Source: Bacillota bacterium (GTDB taxonomy: Bacteria; Bacillota; Clostridia; Lachnospirales; Lachnospiraceae). From it: DNA of 44,554 nucleotides. The stretch lies in the NCBI GenBank assembly GCA_023387655.1, contig JAEWHR010000128.1:1-44554 (forward strand), given 5' to 3'. Numbering within the stretch: the first letter of the stretch is position 1; each line of letters starts with the position of its first letter. Below are positions 1 to 7,869 of this stretch, piece after piece. The notes under the pieces are model-generated. The model was not told where the DNA came from, ran no database searches, and saw only the letters and a program-made list of their open reading frames with translations. The position numbers and the translations under genes are program-made.

Positions 1-6
1 AATGAC

Positions 7-357
7 ATGAAATTAGGAGATTATGCAATAAAGAAGGAAGAAGTCATTAATTTAGATTATGAGTTAATGGAAATTCCATATGGAAATGATTTTAGAGTTT
101 TACCTATGAAAATAGAGGTCATACATGTTGATACTATTAGTAGAAAATTTGTTATATATAATACATATGAATATGGTGAAGCAGTTGATAATATGATTGC
201 ATGTGCTTTACAAGGAAAACAAAGTTTTGCAATGGGACAGGCTATTGTTGGGGGATTGGAGATCTTTCAGCGATTCTATGATGCGCATTATATGAATGCA
301 ACATGGATAGGAATTCAAGGAGATATCATGGAATACTGTGAGAGAATACTAAAATAA
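7..357 (+). CDS. Hypothetical protein, possibly 5'-truncated by the window edge
   Basis: A 116-residue soluble protein that I do not recognise. It has no signal peptide and no membrane segment. It is moderately rich in aromatic residues, with a central stretch 'ALQGKQSFAMGQAIVGGLE'. The reading frame is open to the left edge of the window (the codons before ATG 7 are AAT GAC), and no ribosome binding site can be seen because only six bases precede it. The true start may therefore lie outside. The coding assignment rests on an uninterrupted frame with plausible composition and on the repeat/terminator region that follows. Function unknown. Confidence 0.6.
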   Translation: MKLGDYAIKKEEVINLDYELMEIPYGNDFRVLPMKIEVIHVDTISRKFVIYNTYEYGEAVDNMIACALQGKQSFAMGQAIVGGLEIFQRFYDAHYMNATWIGIQGDIMEYCERILK

Positions 358-407
358 TTAGTTGGTGTATTTACAGGATACTGTAGATACTGTGGTGCTG
401 AGTTGTA

Positions 408-473
408 AAAGAGTTAAGACGGTAGCATTATCAAGAAGATAAAGAGTTAAGACAGTAGCATTATCAAGAAGAT
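408..473 (+). repeat. Two tandem copies of a 33-bp repeat, third partial copy forms a terminator arm
   Basis: Copies at 408-440 and 441-473 differ at one base. Each begins AAAGAGTTAAG and continues with a GTAGCATTATC core. A third, partial copy begins at 474 (AAAGAGTTAAG) and then diverges to become the left arm of the terminator hairpin at 474-521. The array therefore looks like a local tandem duplication of the terminator's 5' arm. No coding sense is seen in it. Confidence 0.85.
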
Positions 474-526
474 AAAGAGTTAAGTTCGGTTGTATTAATT
501 AATGACTGAACTTAACTCTTTTTAGT
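474..526 (+). terminator. Intrinsic terminator after the first gene
   Basis: The left arm 474-490 (AAAGAGTTAAGTTCGGT) pairs with the right arm 505-521 over 17 positions, with a single G-T pair. The loop is 14 nt, and the right arm runs into a T-rich tract. It would end transcription of the gene at 7-357. Confidence 0.8.
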
Positions 527-589
527 ATTTGAAAATAGACGGTAAATCGACTGCACTTTTCTTATTAGCATAGCTAATATAGAACTACG

Positions 590-620
590 CCCCTCTTCTT
601 TAGTAGCAAGAGGGGACTGT
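590..620. terminator. Possible weak terminator hairpin
   Basis: CCCCTCTT at 590-597 pairs with AAGAGGGG at 608-615 across a 10-nt loop. On the + strand it is followed by ACTGTCTTTT, on the - strand by no T run. It lies just beyond the stop codon of the minus-strand gene at 634-1062, so it may protect that mRNA's 3' end or act as a backup terminator for the + strand. Confidence 0.4.
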
Positions 621-633
621 CTTTTAGAATAAA

Positions 634-1062
634 CTAATTAGATTTTCTTTGTTCTATACTTGCGCTTCTAATGCATAATAAGAATAGAATCAGACCTACA
701 CCAGTTGCGATATGTCCAAGTCCTGAGATGCCAGAAATTGCAGCATCAGCACTAGTGGATAAAGAAGTACCAAGTACTTGAAGGATACCGCGTACAAGCA
801 TCATAATAACAGTCAGGGCAACCCCTGCGTTGTAAACAATCATGAATATCTGAAACATCTTTTTGGTAGTAAAATCAGATTGTCTGCGGAATAATTCCAC
901 GAATAGAAAGATAATCATTCCAAGTACAAATAAGTGGGTGTGTATTTTAGAAAGTACAGTTACACCTTCAAAGTCATTGAATTTCGTAAACTCCCGATAG
1001 AATACGCCACCAACCATTGCTAAAATAGCATAGATAATGGAGATATTAAGATATCGTTTCAT
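634..1062 (-). CDS. Small four-helix membrane protein, DUF2871-like
   Basis: A 142-residue integral membrane protein of unknown function. Four hydrophobic helices are visible at about residues 7-25, 43-60, 72-95 and 113-132, and the C-terminus is basic and cytoplasmic-looking. The pattern 'GGVFYREFTKF...LSKIHTHLFVLGM' matches what I recall of the DUF2871 family, small proteins of Firmicutes without a known role. The start is supported by AGGAGG at 1068-1073 on the minus strand, six bases upstream of the ATG. It is transcribed divergently from the MerR-type gene at 1304. A short inverted repeat (CCTGTA-AC-TACAGG, 1077-1090) sits just upstream of its ribosome binding site and could be an operator or an mRNA hairpin. 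Confidence 0.75.
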   Translation of the reverse strand: MKRYLNISIIYAILAMVGGVFYREFTKFNDFEGVTVLSKIHTHLFVLGMIIFLFVELFRRQSDFTTKKMFQIFMIVYNAGVALTVIMMLVRGILQVLGTSLSTSADAAISGISGLGHIATGVGLILFLLCIRSASIEQRKSN

Positions 1063-1246
1063 AGAGCCTCCTTCTACCTGTAACTACAGGAAAAATATTA
1101 AAACAAGATAAGCAACGCTTTCTTCCCTCGAGAAAAGAGAAAAGAAATTTAGTATTAAGATACCTATCATGTTCACATTATGATATTAGGATATCGGAAG
1201 ATAACAAAATTTTCAATAGTATATGTGTGGATGTTTTTCAAAATCA

Positions 1247-1277
1247 TTGACTTTAACGTTAGGTCAAGTGATATAAT
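1247..1277 (+). promoter_or_regulatory. MerR-type promoter with 19-bp spacer and palindromic operator
   Basis: The -35 TTGACT (1247-1252) and -10 TATAAT (1272-1277) are separated by 19 bp, the over-long spacing typical of promoters activated by MerR-family proteins through DNA distortion. A near-perfect 21-bp palindrome centred on AACGTT covers 1247-1267, inside and overlapping the -35 side. The gene immediately downstream encodes a MerR-type regulator, so autoregulation is likely. Confidence 0.85.
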
Positions 1278-1303
1278 TAAGAAAAAAATGGAGGACAAGG
1301 GTT

Positions 1304-3964
1304 ATGGGCTTAATGAAAATCACCGAAGTGACTGAAAAATTCGGTATATCCTCGAGGACACTGAGATATTATGAGCAGGTAGGTTTGCTGCAAAGTGAGC
1401 GTCCGTCTTTTGAAAAGTACCGCTTTTATGATAGTGAAAATATCAGCAGGTTAAAGCAGATACTAGTGCTACGGAAAATGCAGATTCCAATCAAGGATAT
1501 TCTAAGGATTTATGAAAGTCAGGAGATGGAAATTCTGGTACATAGCTTTGTCAAACGCATTGAGGAAATTGACGATGAAATGAATACCCTTTTTCAGCTT
1601 AAAACATATATTAACGACTTTTTAAATGCCATGACCGCACACGGAATCACGCAAATTTCTGCTTTGCCCCTTCTATATGAGAAGGTGGAAGCCGAGTTGT
1701 TATCCGCCAGAAAACCGGATTTATCCATGGAAAAGCTGAGTACGCTTTCTGATAAGTTAGCGAAACCTCTCGATATGGATATTGTGGTATTACCTTCTAT
1801 GTTTGCAGTAACTTCTATACGAATAGACGACGAAAATTCAGACATTGAGGCTTTTTGGGACTGGCTTTCTACAAATCAAATTCCTTTTGGTAAACCAGGA
1901 AGCCGAAACTTGTTTGAATATCAACATAAAGATGACATTGTCTTTATGCAAAAGTTAGTTGGGCCTATTCTGGATTGTCCGTTTGTATGCAGAGAATTTT
2001 CCGGGGGCCTGTTTGCAGTATCTTCTGCTTTTACAGATGAAGATTTAGGAGCCCTGCAGTATAGAATGTTGCAGGCATTTGATGATAATTCAAACTATGA
2101 AGTGGATTTTCAACACAATGGAGATTTACGCCAAGATATGCTTATTGAGTCGGTATTTTCAACAGATAACAAGCGCGAGCGGGTGAATATTTATCTGCCT
2201 GTAAAGGGGCGCAAACCAGACTTTTTAGATTATGTTAATTTTGAACAAATCCACGATATAACTTTTGAAGAAATCCAAAAGTCTAACCCTGTTTTAAGTG
2301 AATATAACGTGGACTTACATAAAATCACACCAATTTACGATCCGCATTATCAGGTTTTGAAGAACGGTGAGGCAGAGTTTATTGCATGGATTTCTGAAAG
2401 AATGCTTGATACGAATGTAGCTGTAAGATTACCTTTTCGCATTGATATTGAATTTTTATCAGAAAAGAAAAGCGAAGAATTCCTTTGGGGAACTACCGAA
2501 GGAAGCTTATGGTTTTCTCACGGTGGCTGCACCTACACGATGAATGCTGAAAACTATGCTGAAAAAGCATTGAAAAAGCACGCTATCGCCTTCCAGCAAC
2601 CTGTGTTAGGGAATGAATTATTCTACCCCCATATTGGAGAAATTCCCTACGATCAATATAACAAGATGACATGGTTAATTGGTCAAAAGCATTTTGCGGT
2701 CATTCTAAATGGCGAGGTTCGCTTTTGTGGTATAAACTTTCCATATATGGATATGGACTTACATTTGCAAACACCTCAGTCGATAATTATCGGAACAAAC
2801 GGACAGGGAAAAAAGGTATTTCGTTCTATTAGAATTTCACAGCTTAAAACTACACCGAAAATAAATATAAAGCAAGGGGGATTAAGTATGAATGTAAAGC
2901 AAAGCAATAATATTCTGCCGAATTTAAGACAAATCGTCCACCCTGAATATGGTGAAAACTATTGGTTTAACGGTTGTGCAGCTTATTTACTGGAATGTTT
3001 AGGTCAAAGTGAGTTTGACTACAGTTTTTTTGCTGGTCTGACAGGCGAGAATTTTACACAGGTTTACTCAAAAAATCATTTCAGAGGGAATGGTGTAGTC
3101 GATTACTGTCTCAGTGAAAAAGAGAATCATCATTTTATTGAGACGATTTTTGAAAGGTGTGGTTATGCTAGTACTTTCGTTCCTTTGAAGCAAATTTTGA
3201 GTAACCGGGAGATGTATGTGCAGATGCTAATGGCGTATATTGACAAGGGTCTACCTGTGATTCTAAATGATTATGGCAGCAATCCGCACAACCGTCCTAG
3301 CTGGGGTGTACTCGTTGGTTATGCGGATTATGGAAAAACCTTGCTCTATATGGGTGGTGACGGAATAGAACCCGATCATATCTCTGTGGAGGATTTACTA
3401 CCAAAAGGATATAAGGAAGAAGGGGAGTATTGCCATGGCTGGCTGTTTATTGGTGAAAAACAGGAAGAAAAGGACTTGGCAGCAATTTATCGCGATAGGA
3501 TTTTATCTTTGCCACAATTGCTCACTTTTGAAAATGAAAACTACTGCTTTGGTGCAAAAGCATTTTCAGCATGGGCTAAAAGCATAGATGAGGGCTTTTT
3601 TGTGCAGATTAAGCCGGAAGAGTTTGACAACTGGGGGATGCATACGGCTTATGTATGTTGTCTTGCCACTAACAGTAGTGTTAGCTTTAATTTTTTTGAG
3701 AAGGCGTTGTCTCTCAATCCAGATTTAATCTTTATTAAGGATATGATTACACTATACGAGCAAATGGGGAGATATTGGAACAATGATAACGGTACGGATT
3801 TAGAAGCTTTGGGCGGTGGATTTAATGTGACGCTGGAAGTCTTACAGAATAGAGATAGACGGCAAAAAATTTCGGAGAAGCTTAGAAAGTTTGCAGTTTG
3901 TATGGACGAAGTAGCGTCAATAATTGATAGATTCAAGATAGAGTCTCATGAAGGAGATTTTTAA
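1304..3964 (+). CDS. Giant MerR-family regulator fused to a C39/BtrH-like C-terminal domain
   Basis: 886 residues, against about 120-280 for most MerR regulators. Residues 4-73 form the winged helix-turn-helix (KITEVTEKFGISSRTLRYYE), followed by a coiled-coil dimerisation helix to about 125. Residues about 150-300 resemble a GyrI-like effector-binding region. Residues about 310-515 look like a concanavalin-like beta sandwich with many Trp/Phe and Gly-Gly turns. From residue 529 a separate domain begins with an N-terminal Cys (C558 in WFNGCAAYLLECLG) and a later block 'SWGVLVGYADYGKTLLYMGGDG'. This recalls BtrH-N/C39-like papain folds, but the usual catalytic His before VGY appears replaced by Trp. 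Start at 1304: GGAGG at 1290-1294, nine bases upstream. An in-frame ATG at 2888 has its own AGGGGG seven bases upstream, so the C-terminal part may also be made separately. The gene lies behind a MerR-type promoter and is probably autoregulated. The effector is unknown. Confidence 0.8.
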   Translation: MGLMKITEVTEKFGISSRTLRYYEQVGLLQSERPSFEKYRFYDSENISRLKQILVLRKMQIPIKDILRIYESQEMEILVHSFVKRIEEIDDEMNTLFQLKTYINDFLNAMTAHGITQISALPLLYEKVEAELLSARKPDLSMEKLSTLSDKLAKPLDMDIVVLPSMFAVTSIRIDDENSDIEAFWDWLSTNQIPFGKPGSRNLFEYQHKDDIVFMQKLVGPILDCPFVCREFSGGLFAVSSAFTDEDLGALQYRMLQAFDDNSNYEVDFQHNGDLRQDMLIESVFSTDNKRERVNIYLPVKGRKPDFLDYVNFEQIHDITFEEIQKSNPVLSEYNVDLHKITPIYDPHYQVLKNGEAEFIAWISERMLDTNVAVRLPFRIDIEFLSEKKSEEFLWGTTEGSLWFSHGGCTYTMNAENYAEKALKKHAIAFQQPVLGNELFYPHIGEIPYDQYNKMTWLIGQKHFAVILNGEVRFCGINFPYMDMDLHLQTPQSIIIGTNGQGKKVFRSIRISQLKTTPKINIKQGGLSMNVKQSNNILPNLRQIVHPEYGENYWFNGCAAYLLECLGQSEFDYSFFAGLTGENFTQVYSKNHFRGNGVVDYCLSEKENHHFIETIFERCGYASTFVPLKQILSNREMYVQMLMAYIDKGLPVILNDYGSNPHNRPSWGVLVGYADYGKTLLYMGGDGIEPDHISVEDLLPKGYKEEGEYCHGWLFIGEKQEEKDLAAIYRDRILSLPQLLTFENENYCFGAKAFSAWAKSIDEGFFVQIKPEEFDNWGMHTAYVCCLATNSSVSFNFFEKALSLNPDLIFIKDMITLYEQMGRYWNNDNGTDLEALGGGFNVTLEVLQNRDRRQKISEKLRKFAVCMDEVASIIDRFKIESHEGDF
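2875..2890 (+). promoter_or_regulatory. Internal ribosome binding site and in-frame ATG within the MerR fusion gene
   Basis: AAGGGGG at 2874-2880 lies seven bases before the in-frame ATG at 2888-2890 (codon 529). The position coincides with the domain boundary between the regulatory half and the C39/BtrH-like half. It would yield a free protein of about 358 residues. This may be a live internal start or the relic of an ancestral separate gene that became fused. Confidence 0.55.
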
Positions 3965-4016
3965 GAACTAAATGCAAAAAAAGCTAAACAAAAAAATAGA
4001 AAGCTTGTTGTATTTG

Positions 4017-4045
4017 TTGATAGATGATGGGTTTGATAGTATAAT
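4017..4045 (+). promoter_or_regulatory. Sigma-A promoter for the methyltransferase gene
   Basis: TTGATA (4017-4022), a 17-bp spacer, then TATAAT (4040-4045). The predicted start of transcription is near 4052, giving a leader of about 55 nt that ends in AGGAGGGTGG before the ATG at 4107. Confidence 0.75.
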
Positions 4046-4106
4046 GATAGTTAAATTATCTGGATAAATAAAGATAGGAATATATAGGATATAGTAGGAG
4101 GGTGGA

Positions 4107-4901
4107 ATGAACACCTTAATAAAAGACGATTGGAACGCCGGCTCGGACAAATGGTTTAAAGAAAATGCATCTGAAACTATTATTAATAAAACAATACATG
4201 ATCCTATGTGGGTATTCCCTACTCCTGTTCGTGACATGTTAAAAGATTTGCTTCTAGATTTGAAAGGAAAACGGATATTAGTTCCATCGAGTGGAAACAA
4301 CGTCGCTGTATTTGCATTTCATCTTCTAGGCGCAAAAGTAACATCCACTGACCTTGCAGAAAACCAATTAAAAAACGCTAAAAAAATAGCGGATAGACAT
4401 GGTTGGGATATTGAATTCATCTGTAGTGATAGTATGGAATTATCAAATATTGAAGATAATAAGTATGACCTTGTTTATACATCAAACGGAGTGCATGTCT
4501 GGATTTCAGATTTAACAAGAATGTATCAAAACTTCCATCGTAAATTAAAAAAAGACGGAAAATACATAATGTTTGAACTACACCCTTTTAATCGGCCATT
4601 TACAGAAGATGAGAATGATCTTTATAAAATTAAGTCTGCAAAACCTTATGAGGAAATAGGCCCTTTGGGTGAAATACCAAATTATCATTGGCGCATGCAG
4701 GATTTAGTAAATGCTATGATAGGTGCTGATTTCTCTATTCAACAGATGGTAGAATTTCATTCAGAAGAGGATGTTCATGATTGTTGGTGGTATGATACAC
4801 CTGCTGAAGCAGAAGCGGATAATTATAAAATGGCAGACTGGAAGCTTAATCCGTGGGCAGCACTCCCTCAATGGGTTGGATTCACAGCAAGAAAGATTTA
4901 A
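4107..4901 (+). CDS. Class I SAM-dependent methyltransferase
   Basis: 264 residues, cytoplasmic. The Rossmann-fold methyltransferase core spans about residues 50-165. The glycine-rich SAM loop is KGKRILVPSSGNNVAVFAF, unusual because the canonical D/E-x-G-x-G is replaced by PSSGNN. The ribose-binding acidic residue follows in 'AKVTSTDLAENQL', then 'DIEFICSDSMEL' and the motif IV-like 'KYDLVYTSNGVHVW'. The block 'FELHPFNRPF' resembles the later beta-strand region of the Methyltransf_11/25 type. The substrate cannot be told from sequence; small-molecule methylation is more likely than nucleic acid. The gene has its own promoter and AGGAGG six bases from the ATG. It is separated from the kinase gene downstream by 112 bp containing another -10 box, so it is probably monocistronic. 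Confidence 0.8.
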   Translation: MNTLIKDDWNAGSDKWFKENASETIINKTIHDPMWVFPTPVRDMLKDLLLDLKGKRILVPSSGNNVAVFAFHLLGAKVTSTDLAENQLKNAKKIADRHGWDIEFICSDSMELSNIEDNKYDLVYTSNGVHVWISDLTRMYQNFHRKLKKDGKYIMFELHPFNRPFTEDENDLYKIKSAKPYEEIGPLGEIPNYHWRMQDLVNAMIGADFSIQQMVEFHSEEDVHDCWWYDTPAEAEADNYKMADWKLNPWAALPQWVGFTARKI

Positions 4902-4953
4902 GTAAAATAACGATTTAGACAGGGAAACCACCTTATTGCAGTAATTTAAAAAG

Positions 4954-4962
4954 TGGTATAAT
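4954..4962 (+). promoter_or_regulatory. Extended -10 promoter before the pyridoxine kinase gene
   Basis: TGG-TATAAT with the TG dinucleotide at 4954-4955 and TATAAT at 4957-4962. The best -35 candidates (TTATTG at 4933-4938, 18-bp spacer; TTGCAG at 4936-4941, 15-bp spacer) are imperfect, which fits an extended -10 promoter. Confidence 0.6.
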
Positions 4963-5013
4963 ATTAGGACAGAAATTAAGAAAATCCAACAGAGAAATTC
5001 GTGAGGAATATTT

Positions 5014-5868
5014 ATGACAGAAAACTTAGGACAAGAAAGTATAAAGAAAAGGCAAAAGCGGATGGCAGTTATCAATGATTTAGCATGTTATGGCCGTTGT
5101 GCACTTGCTGTTTCTGTACCAATTATATCAGCAATGGGGATTGAATGTTGCCCGATTCCAACCGTCGTGCTATCTGCCAATGGTGCATTTAAAGGTGTAG
5201 TATCAAGGGATATGGCTACGTTTCAGGCAGAAACATTTCTACATTTTAATACCTTGGATATTGATTTTGATGGCGCAAGTAGTGGTTTTCATAACAATAT
5301 CGATCAATTAAAAGCGACGGAAGGATTTTTCCAGAGTTTACGAAATGCTGGAAAGAAGACATTGATCTTTGTAGACCCTATTATGGGGGACCATGGGAAA
5401 TTGTATTCAGTTTCAACGGAAGAGGTATGTGTTGGATATCAGAGGCTATTATCATATGCGGATGTAGCAACCCCAAATCTTACCGAGTGTTGTAGGTTGT
5501 TAGAACTACCATATCCGAAAGAAACGCCAGCGAAAGAAGAGTTAGTTAGGATGCTACAAAGATTACATGAGCTTGGACCAAGGTATCTTGTAATCACTGG
5601 TCTTGACTATGGTGATAATATTGGGAATCTAGTTTCGGATGGTAAAAGCGTGGAGTTAATCATGACACCTCGTATTGGAAAAGAGCGTTGTGGTACTGGC
5701 GATGTCTTTATGTCTGTGTTAGCAGGAAGTATGGTGCGTGGTTCTACTTTTAAAGAAGCAGTAAAAAAATCAGTTGAGTTTCTATCAAAGGCTCTCACGG
5801 TAACAGAGGAATATGATATCCCTTCAAGAAATGGTGTATGCTTTGAGTTATGTTTAAAAGATTTATAA
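5014..5868 (+). CDS. pdxK: Pyridoxine/pyridoxamine kinase, ribokinase superfamily
   Basis: 284 residues. ATP-dependent phosphorylation of the 5'-hydroxyl of pyridoxal, pyridoxine or pyridoxamine in vitamin B6 salvage. The N-terminal signature 'VINDLACYGRCALAVSVPIISAMGIECCPIPT' is typical of PdxK/PdxY proteins. The phosphate-anion hole and catalytic Asp are in CGTGDVFMSVLAG, with Asp at residue 230. The middle region 'IFVDPIMGDHGKLY...TPNLTE' carries the magnesium/ATP elements. The length fits the family. The start at 5014 has GAGG seven bases upstream. The first 16 residues are basic and not conserved, so an alternative ATG at 5062 is possible. A ThiD-like hydroxymethylpyrimidine kinase role is less likely given the N-terminal signature. 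A terminator follows directly. Confidence 0.85.
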   Translation: MTENLGQESIKKRQKRMAVINDLACYGRCALAVSVPIISAMGIECCPIPTVVLSANGAFKGVVSRDMATFQAETFLHFNTLDIDFDGASSGFHNNIDQLKATEGFFQSLRNAGKKTLIFVDPIMGDHGKLYSVSTEEVCVGYQRLLSYADVATPNLTECCRLLELPYPKETPAKEELVRMLQRLHELGPRYLVITGLDYGDNIGNLVSDGKSVELIMTPRIGKERCGTGDVFMSVLAGSMVRGSTFKEAVKKSVEFLSKALTVTEEYDIPSRNGVCFELCLKDL

Positions 5869-5870
5869 AG

Positions 5871-5936
5871 AAAAAGAGCTCTTAAGGTATAGATTCGCTA
5901 TGATATTGCGATTATCTATTCTCTAAGAGCTTTTTT
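5871..5936. terminator. Bidirectional terminator between convergent genes
   Basis: A long hairpin: GCTCTTA at 5878-5884 pairs with TAAGAGC at 5924-5930, and the stem extends inward through a second paired block (ATAGAT with ATCTAT). It is flanked by AAAAA at 5871-5875 and TTTTTT at 5931-5936, so a U tract follows the hairpin on both strands. It serves pdxK on + and the amidohydrolase on -. Confidence 0.85.
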
Positions 5937-5950
5937 CATCAATTTATTTT

Positions 5951-7546
5951 TTATCTTTGATAGATTGTTTTCCCTTCCTTTATTGTTTCTAATACTTGAA
6001 TTTCTTTTATCTTCTCTGGGGGTACAGTCAAAGGATTCTGGGATAAGATAACTAGGTCTGCATATTTACCTTCTTTTACACTTCCTTTGATATCTTCTTC
6101 AAAATACTGATAGGCACCATGAATTGTAATTGCTTTTAGAGCTTCGAGGGGAGAGATTCGCTGGTCTTCACCTAGGAGAACTCCTTTTTTTGTTATTCGA
6201 TTGACAGCACACCAAATTGTTTCTAACATATTCGGTTCAATGACAGGAGCATCCTGATGAAAAGTGAATAAAATACCTTTCTGTAATGCAGAATTTGCGA
6301 GACTTATTTGACTGGCTCGTTCATATCCAAAATTTTCGATGTGAGTATCACCCCAGTAATAAACATGGGCTACAAAGAAAGATGGAATCATAGAAAGACG
6401 CTTCACTGCATCTAGTTGATCCCGCCTAAGGAGTTGTGCATGAATCATAACAGGTCGAATATCATTTATAGTATTTAATTTTTTTACTTTTTTAGTTGCA
6501 TTATCGTATTGAGTAATGTATTGATTCGTTGCTGCATCACCATTACAATGGATAAGTAATTGCATATTATCTTTCAGTGCAATCTCAATTAATTGTTCCA
6601 GTTCTTCATCCTTTAAGATCGGATAGCCTTGATAATCTGGTGTGCCCTTATATGGGGTAAGCATCCAGGCTGTTCGTCCTTGAGCAGAGCCATCAAGAAA
6701 TGTTTTATATCCACCGATTTTTATATGGTTATTATATTTTTTTATACAGTTCTGTAATCGTTTCAACAGTGGCTCGCGGTGTTTTATATCTAAGTACCCA
6801 ATTAAGTCAATGGATAAGGTTTTACTTTCCATAAGATATTCTAAAATACCAGCAAGTTCTTCTACAACAAAGCCTTCTTGTGCTGTTGTGATTCCATAGG
6901 AAGCATAACGATTTTGTCCTTCTTTTAAAGCTTGAATGAGGTCCTCCTTAGAAGCAAAAGGTACTTTCTTTAAATAGTCTACGAAGGCGTTTTCCTCAAG
7001 ATAGCCAGTAAGCTTACCATCTTCTACGCCAATTACACCACCTTCTGGTGCTTTGGTATTGGGTGTTATATTTAATTCCTTAAGGCCAAGGGAATTTAGC
7101 ACGCCCATGTGGCTGGATTGGTGCTGTAATAGGATTGGATTTTTTGGAGCAGCTTCATCTAACAAGGAAAGCGTTGGATGAATTTTCTCTTTTAAATTAT
7201 TATGATCATAACCGTTACACACTACCCATTTACCAGGAGACACATGATTTCGATTTATAAATTCAGTAATCGAATGAGCTATGTCATTAAAGGAAACTGC
7301 TTCAGTTAAATTTACCTGTAGCATAGAATTTGCATATCCTGAAAAATGGCTATGGGAATCAATAAAGGAAGGGAGCATTGTATTTCCCTGTAAATCGATT
7401 ACTTCAATACCTTCTTCCTTACTTGGGAGAGTGTCCTCTTCATAGTAAACTTTCTTGATAGAGCCATCATTTACAAGAATGGCTTTCGCATAAAGACGGT
7501 CCTCCATTGTGATAATTGTACCGTTTGTATAAAGTTTTTCTATCAT
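5951..7546 (-). CDS. YtcJ-like metal-dependent amidohydrolase
   Basis: 531 residues from the chosen start. Cytoplasmic hydrolase of the amidohydrolase superfamily (amidohydro_3, YtcJ group). An N-terminal beta domain (NGTIITMEDRLYAKAI) precedes the TIM barrel. The HxH metal ligands are H65 and H67 in SFIDSHSHF (with preceding residues MLP). Further ligand motifs are LLIHCNGDAATN, VMIHAQLLRRD and the late Asp in FTFHQDAPVIEPN. The segment 'GYKTFLDGSAQGRTAW' is typical of this subgroup. The C-terminal 'GSVKEGKYADLVILSQNPL' is the family's closing strand. The substrate is not predictable; N-substituted amides or cyclic amides are usual. The start is ATG 7546 because GGAGG lies on the minus strand at 7552-7556. 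The frame also extends 11 codons upstream to 7579, into the tandem array, but without a ribosome binding site. Confidence 0.85.
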   Translation of the reverse strand: MIEKLYTNGTIITMEDRLYAKAILVNDGSIKKVYYEEDTLPSKEEGIEVIDLQGNTMLPSFIDSHSHFSGYANSMLQVNLTEAVSFNDIAHSITEFINRNHVSPGKWVVCNGYDHNNLKEKIHPTLSLLDEAAPKNPILLQHQSSHMGVLNSLGLKELNITPNTKAPEGGVIGVEDGKLTGYLEENAFVDYLKKVPFASKEDLIQALKEGQNRYASYGITTAQEGFVVEELAGILEYLMESKTLSIDLIGYLDIKHREPLLKRLQNCIKKYNNHIKIGGYKTFLDGSAQGRTAWMLTPYKGTPDYQGYPILKDEELEQLIEIALKDNMQLLIHCNGDAATNQYITQYDNATKKVKKLNTINDIRPVMIHAQLLRRDQLDAVKRLSMIPSFFVAHVYYWGDTHIENFGYERASQISLANSALQKGILFTFHQDAPVIEPNMLETIWCAVNRITKKGVLLGEDQRISPLEALKAITIHGAYQYFEEDIKGSVKEGKYADLVILSQNPLTVPPEKIKEIQVLETIKEGKTIYQR

Positions 7547-7567
7547 TTTTACCTCCGTGAATTTCAT

Positions 7568-7657
7568 GAAAATGTCCATAATTAAACGTCCTTTAAAACG
7601 TCTATAATAAAACGTCTATAATAAAACGTCCTTAATAAAACATCCTAACAAAACGTA
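7568..7657. repeat. 14-bp tandem array (AACGTC-type) upstream of the amidohydrolase gene
   Basis: On the + strand, about six units of roughly 14 bp read AATGTCCATAATTA, AACGTCCTTTAA, AACGTCTATAATAA (twice), AACGTCCTTAATAA, AACATCCTAAC. The two central copies are identical. On the minus strand this is the 5' leader of the amidohydrolase mRNA, with GACGTT every turn and a half of helix. It may be a set of regulator sites or simply a drifting minisatellite. Confidence 0.75.
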
Positions 7658-7803
7658 TTGTTATAGGTTTCTATAAATCCAAGTGTCTGTAATACTTGAT
7701 TTTATTATTCATGTGTTAATAGAGACCTCACCTTTTCGACTATTATTTTCCTAAGCTTAATTTTATAAAACATAAATCATTAAGATTTATTTGATAAAAT
7801 GGG

Positions 7804-7809
7804 TATAAT
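7804..7809 (+). promoter_or_regulatory. Probable -10 box of the moxR operon
   Basis: TATAAT at 7804-7809, 60 bp before the ATG at 7870. The -35 is poor (TTAAGA at 7780-7785 with an 18-bp spacer). No other good promoter was seen between the array and the gene. Confidence 0.5.
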
Positions 7810-7869
7810 ATGGTAAATTTGTTTTATGCGTTTTGTAAAACTTAGGAAACGAAAATTTAGGAGGTTCAA

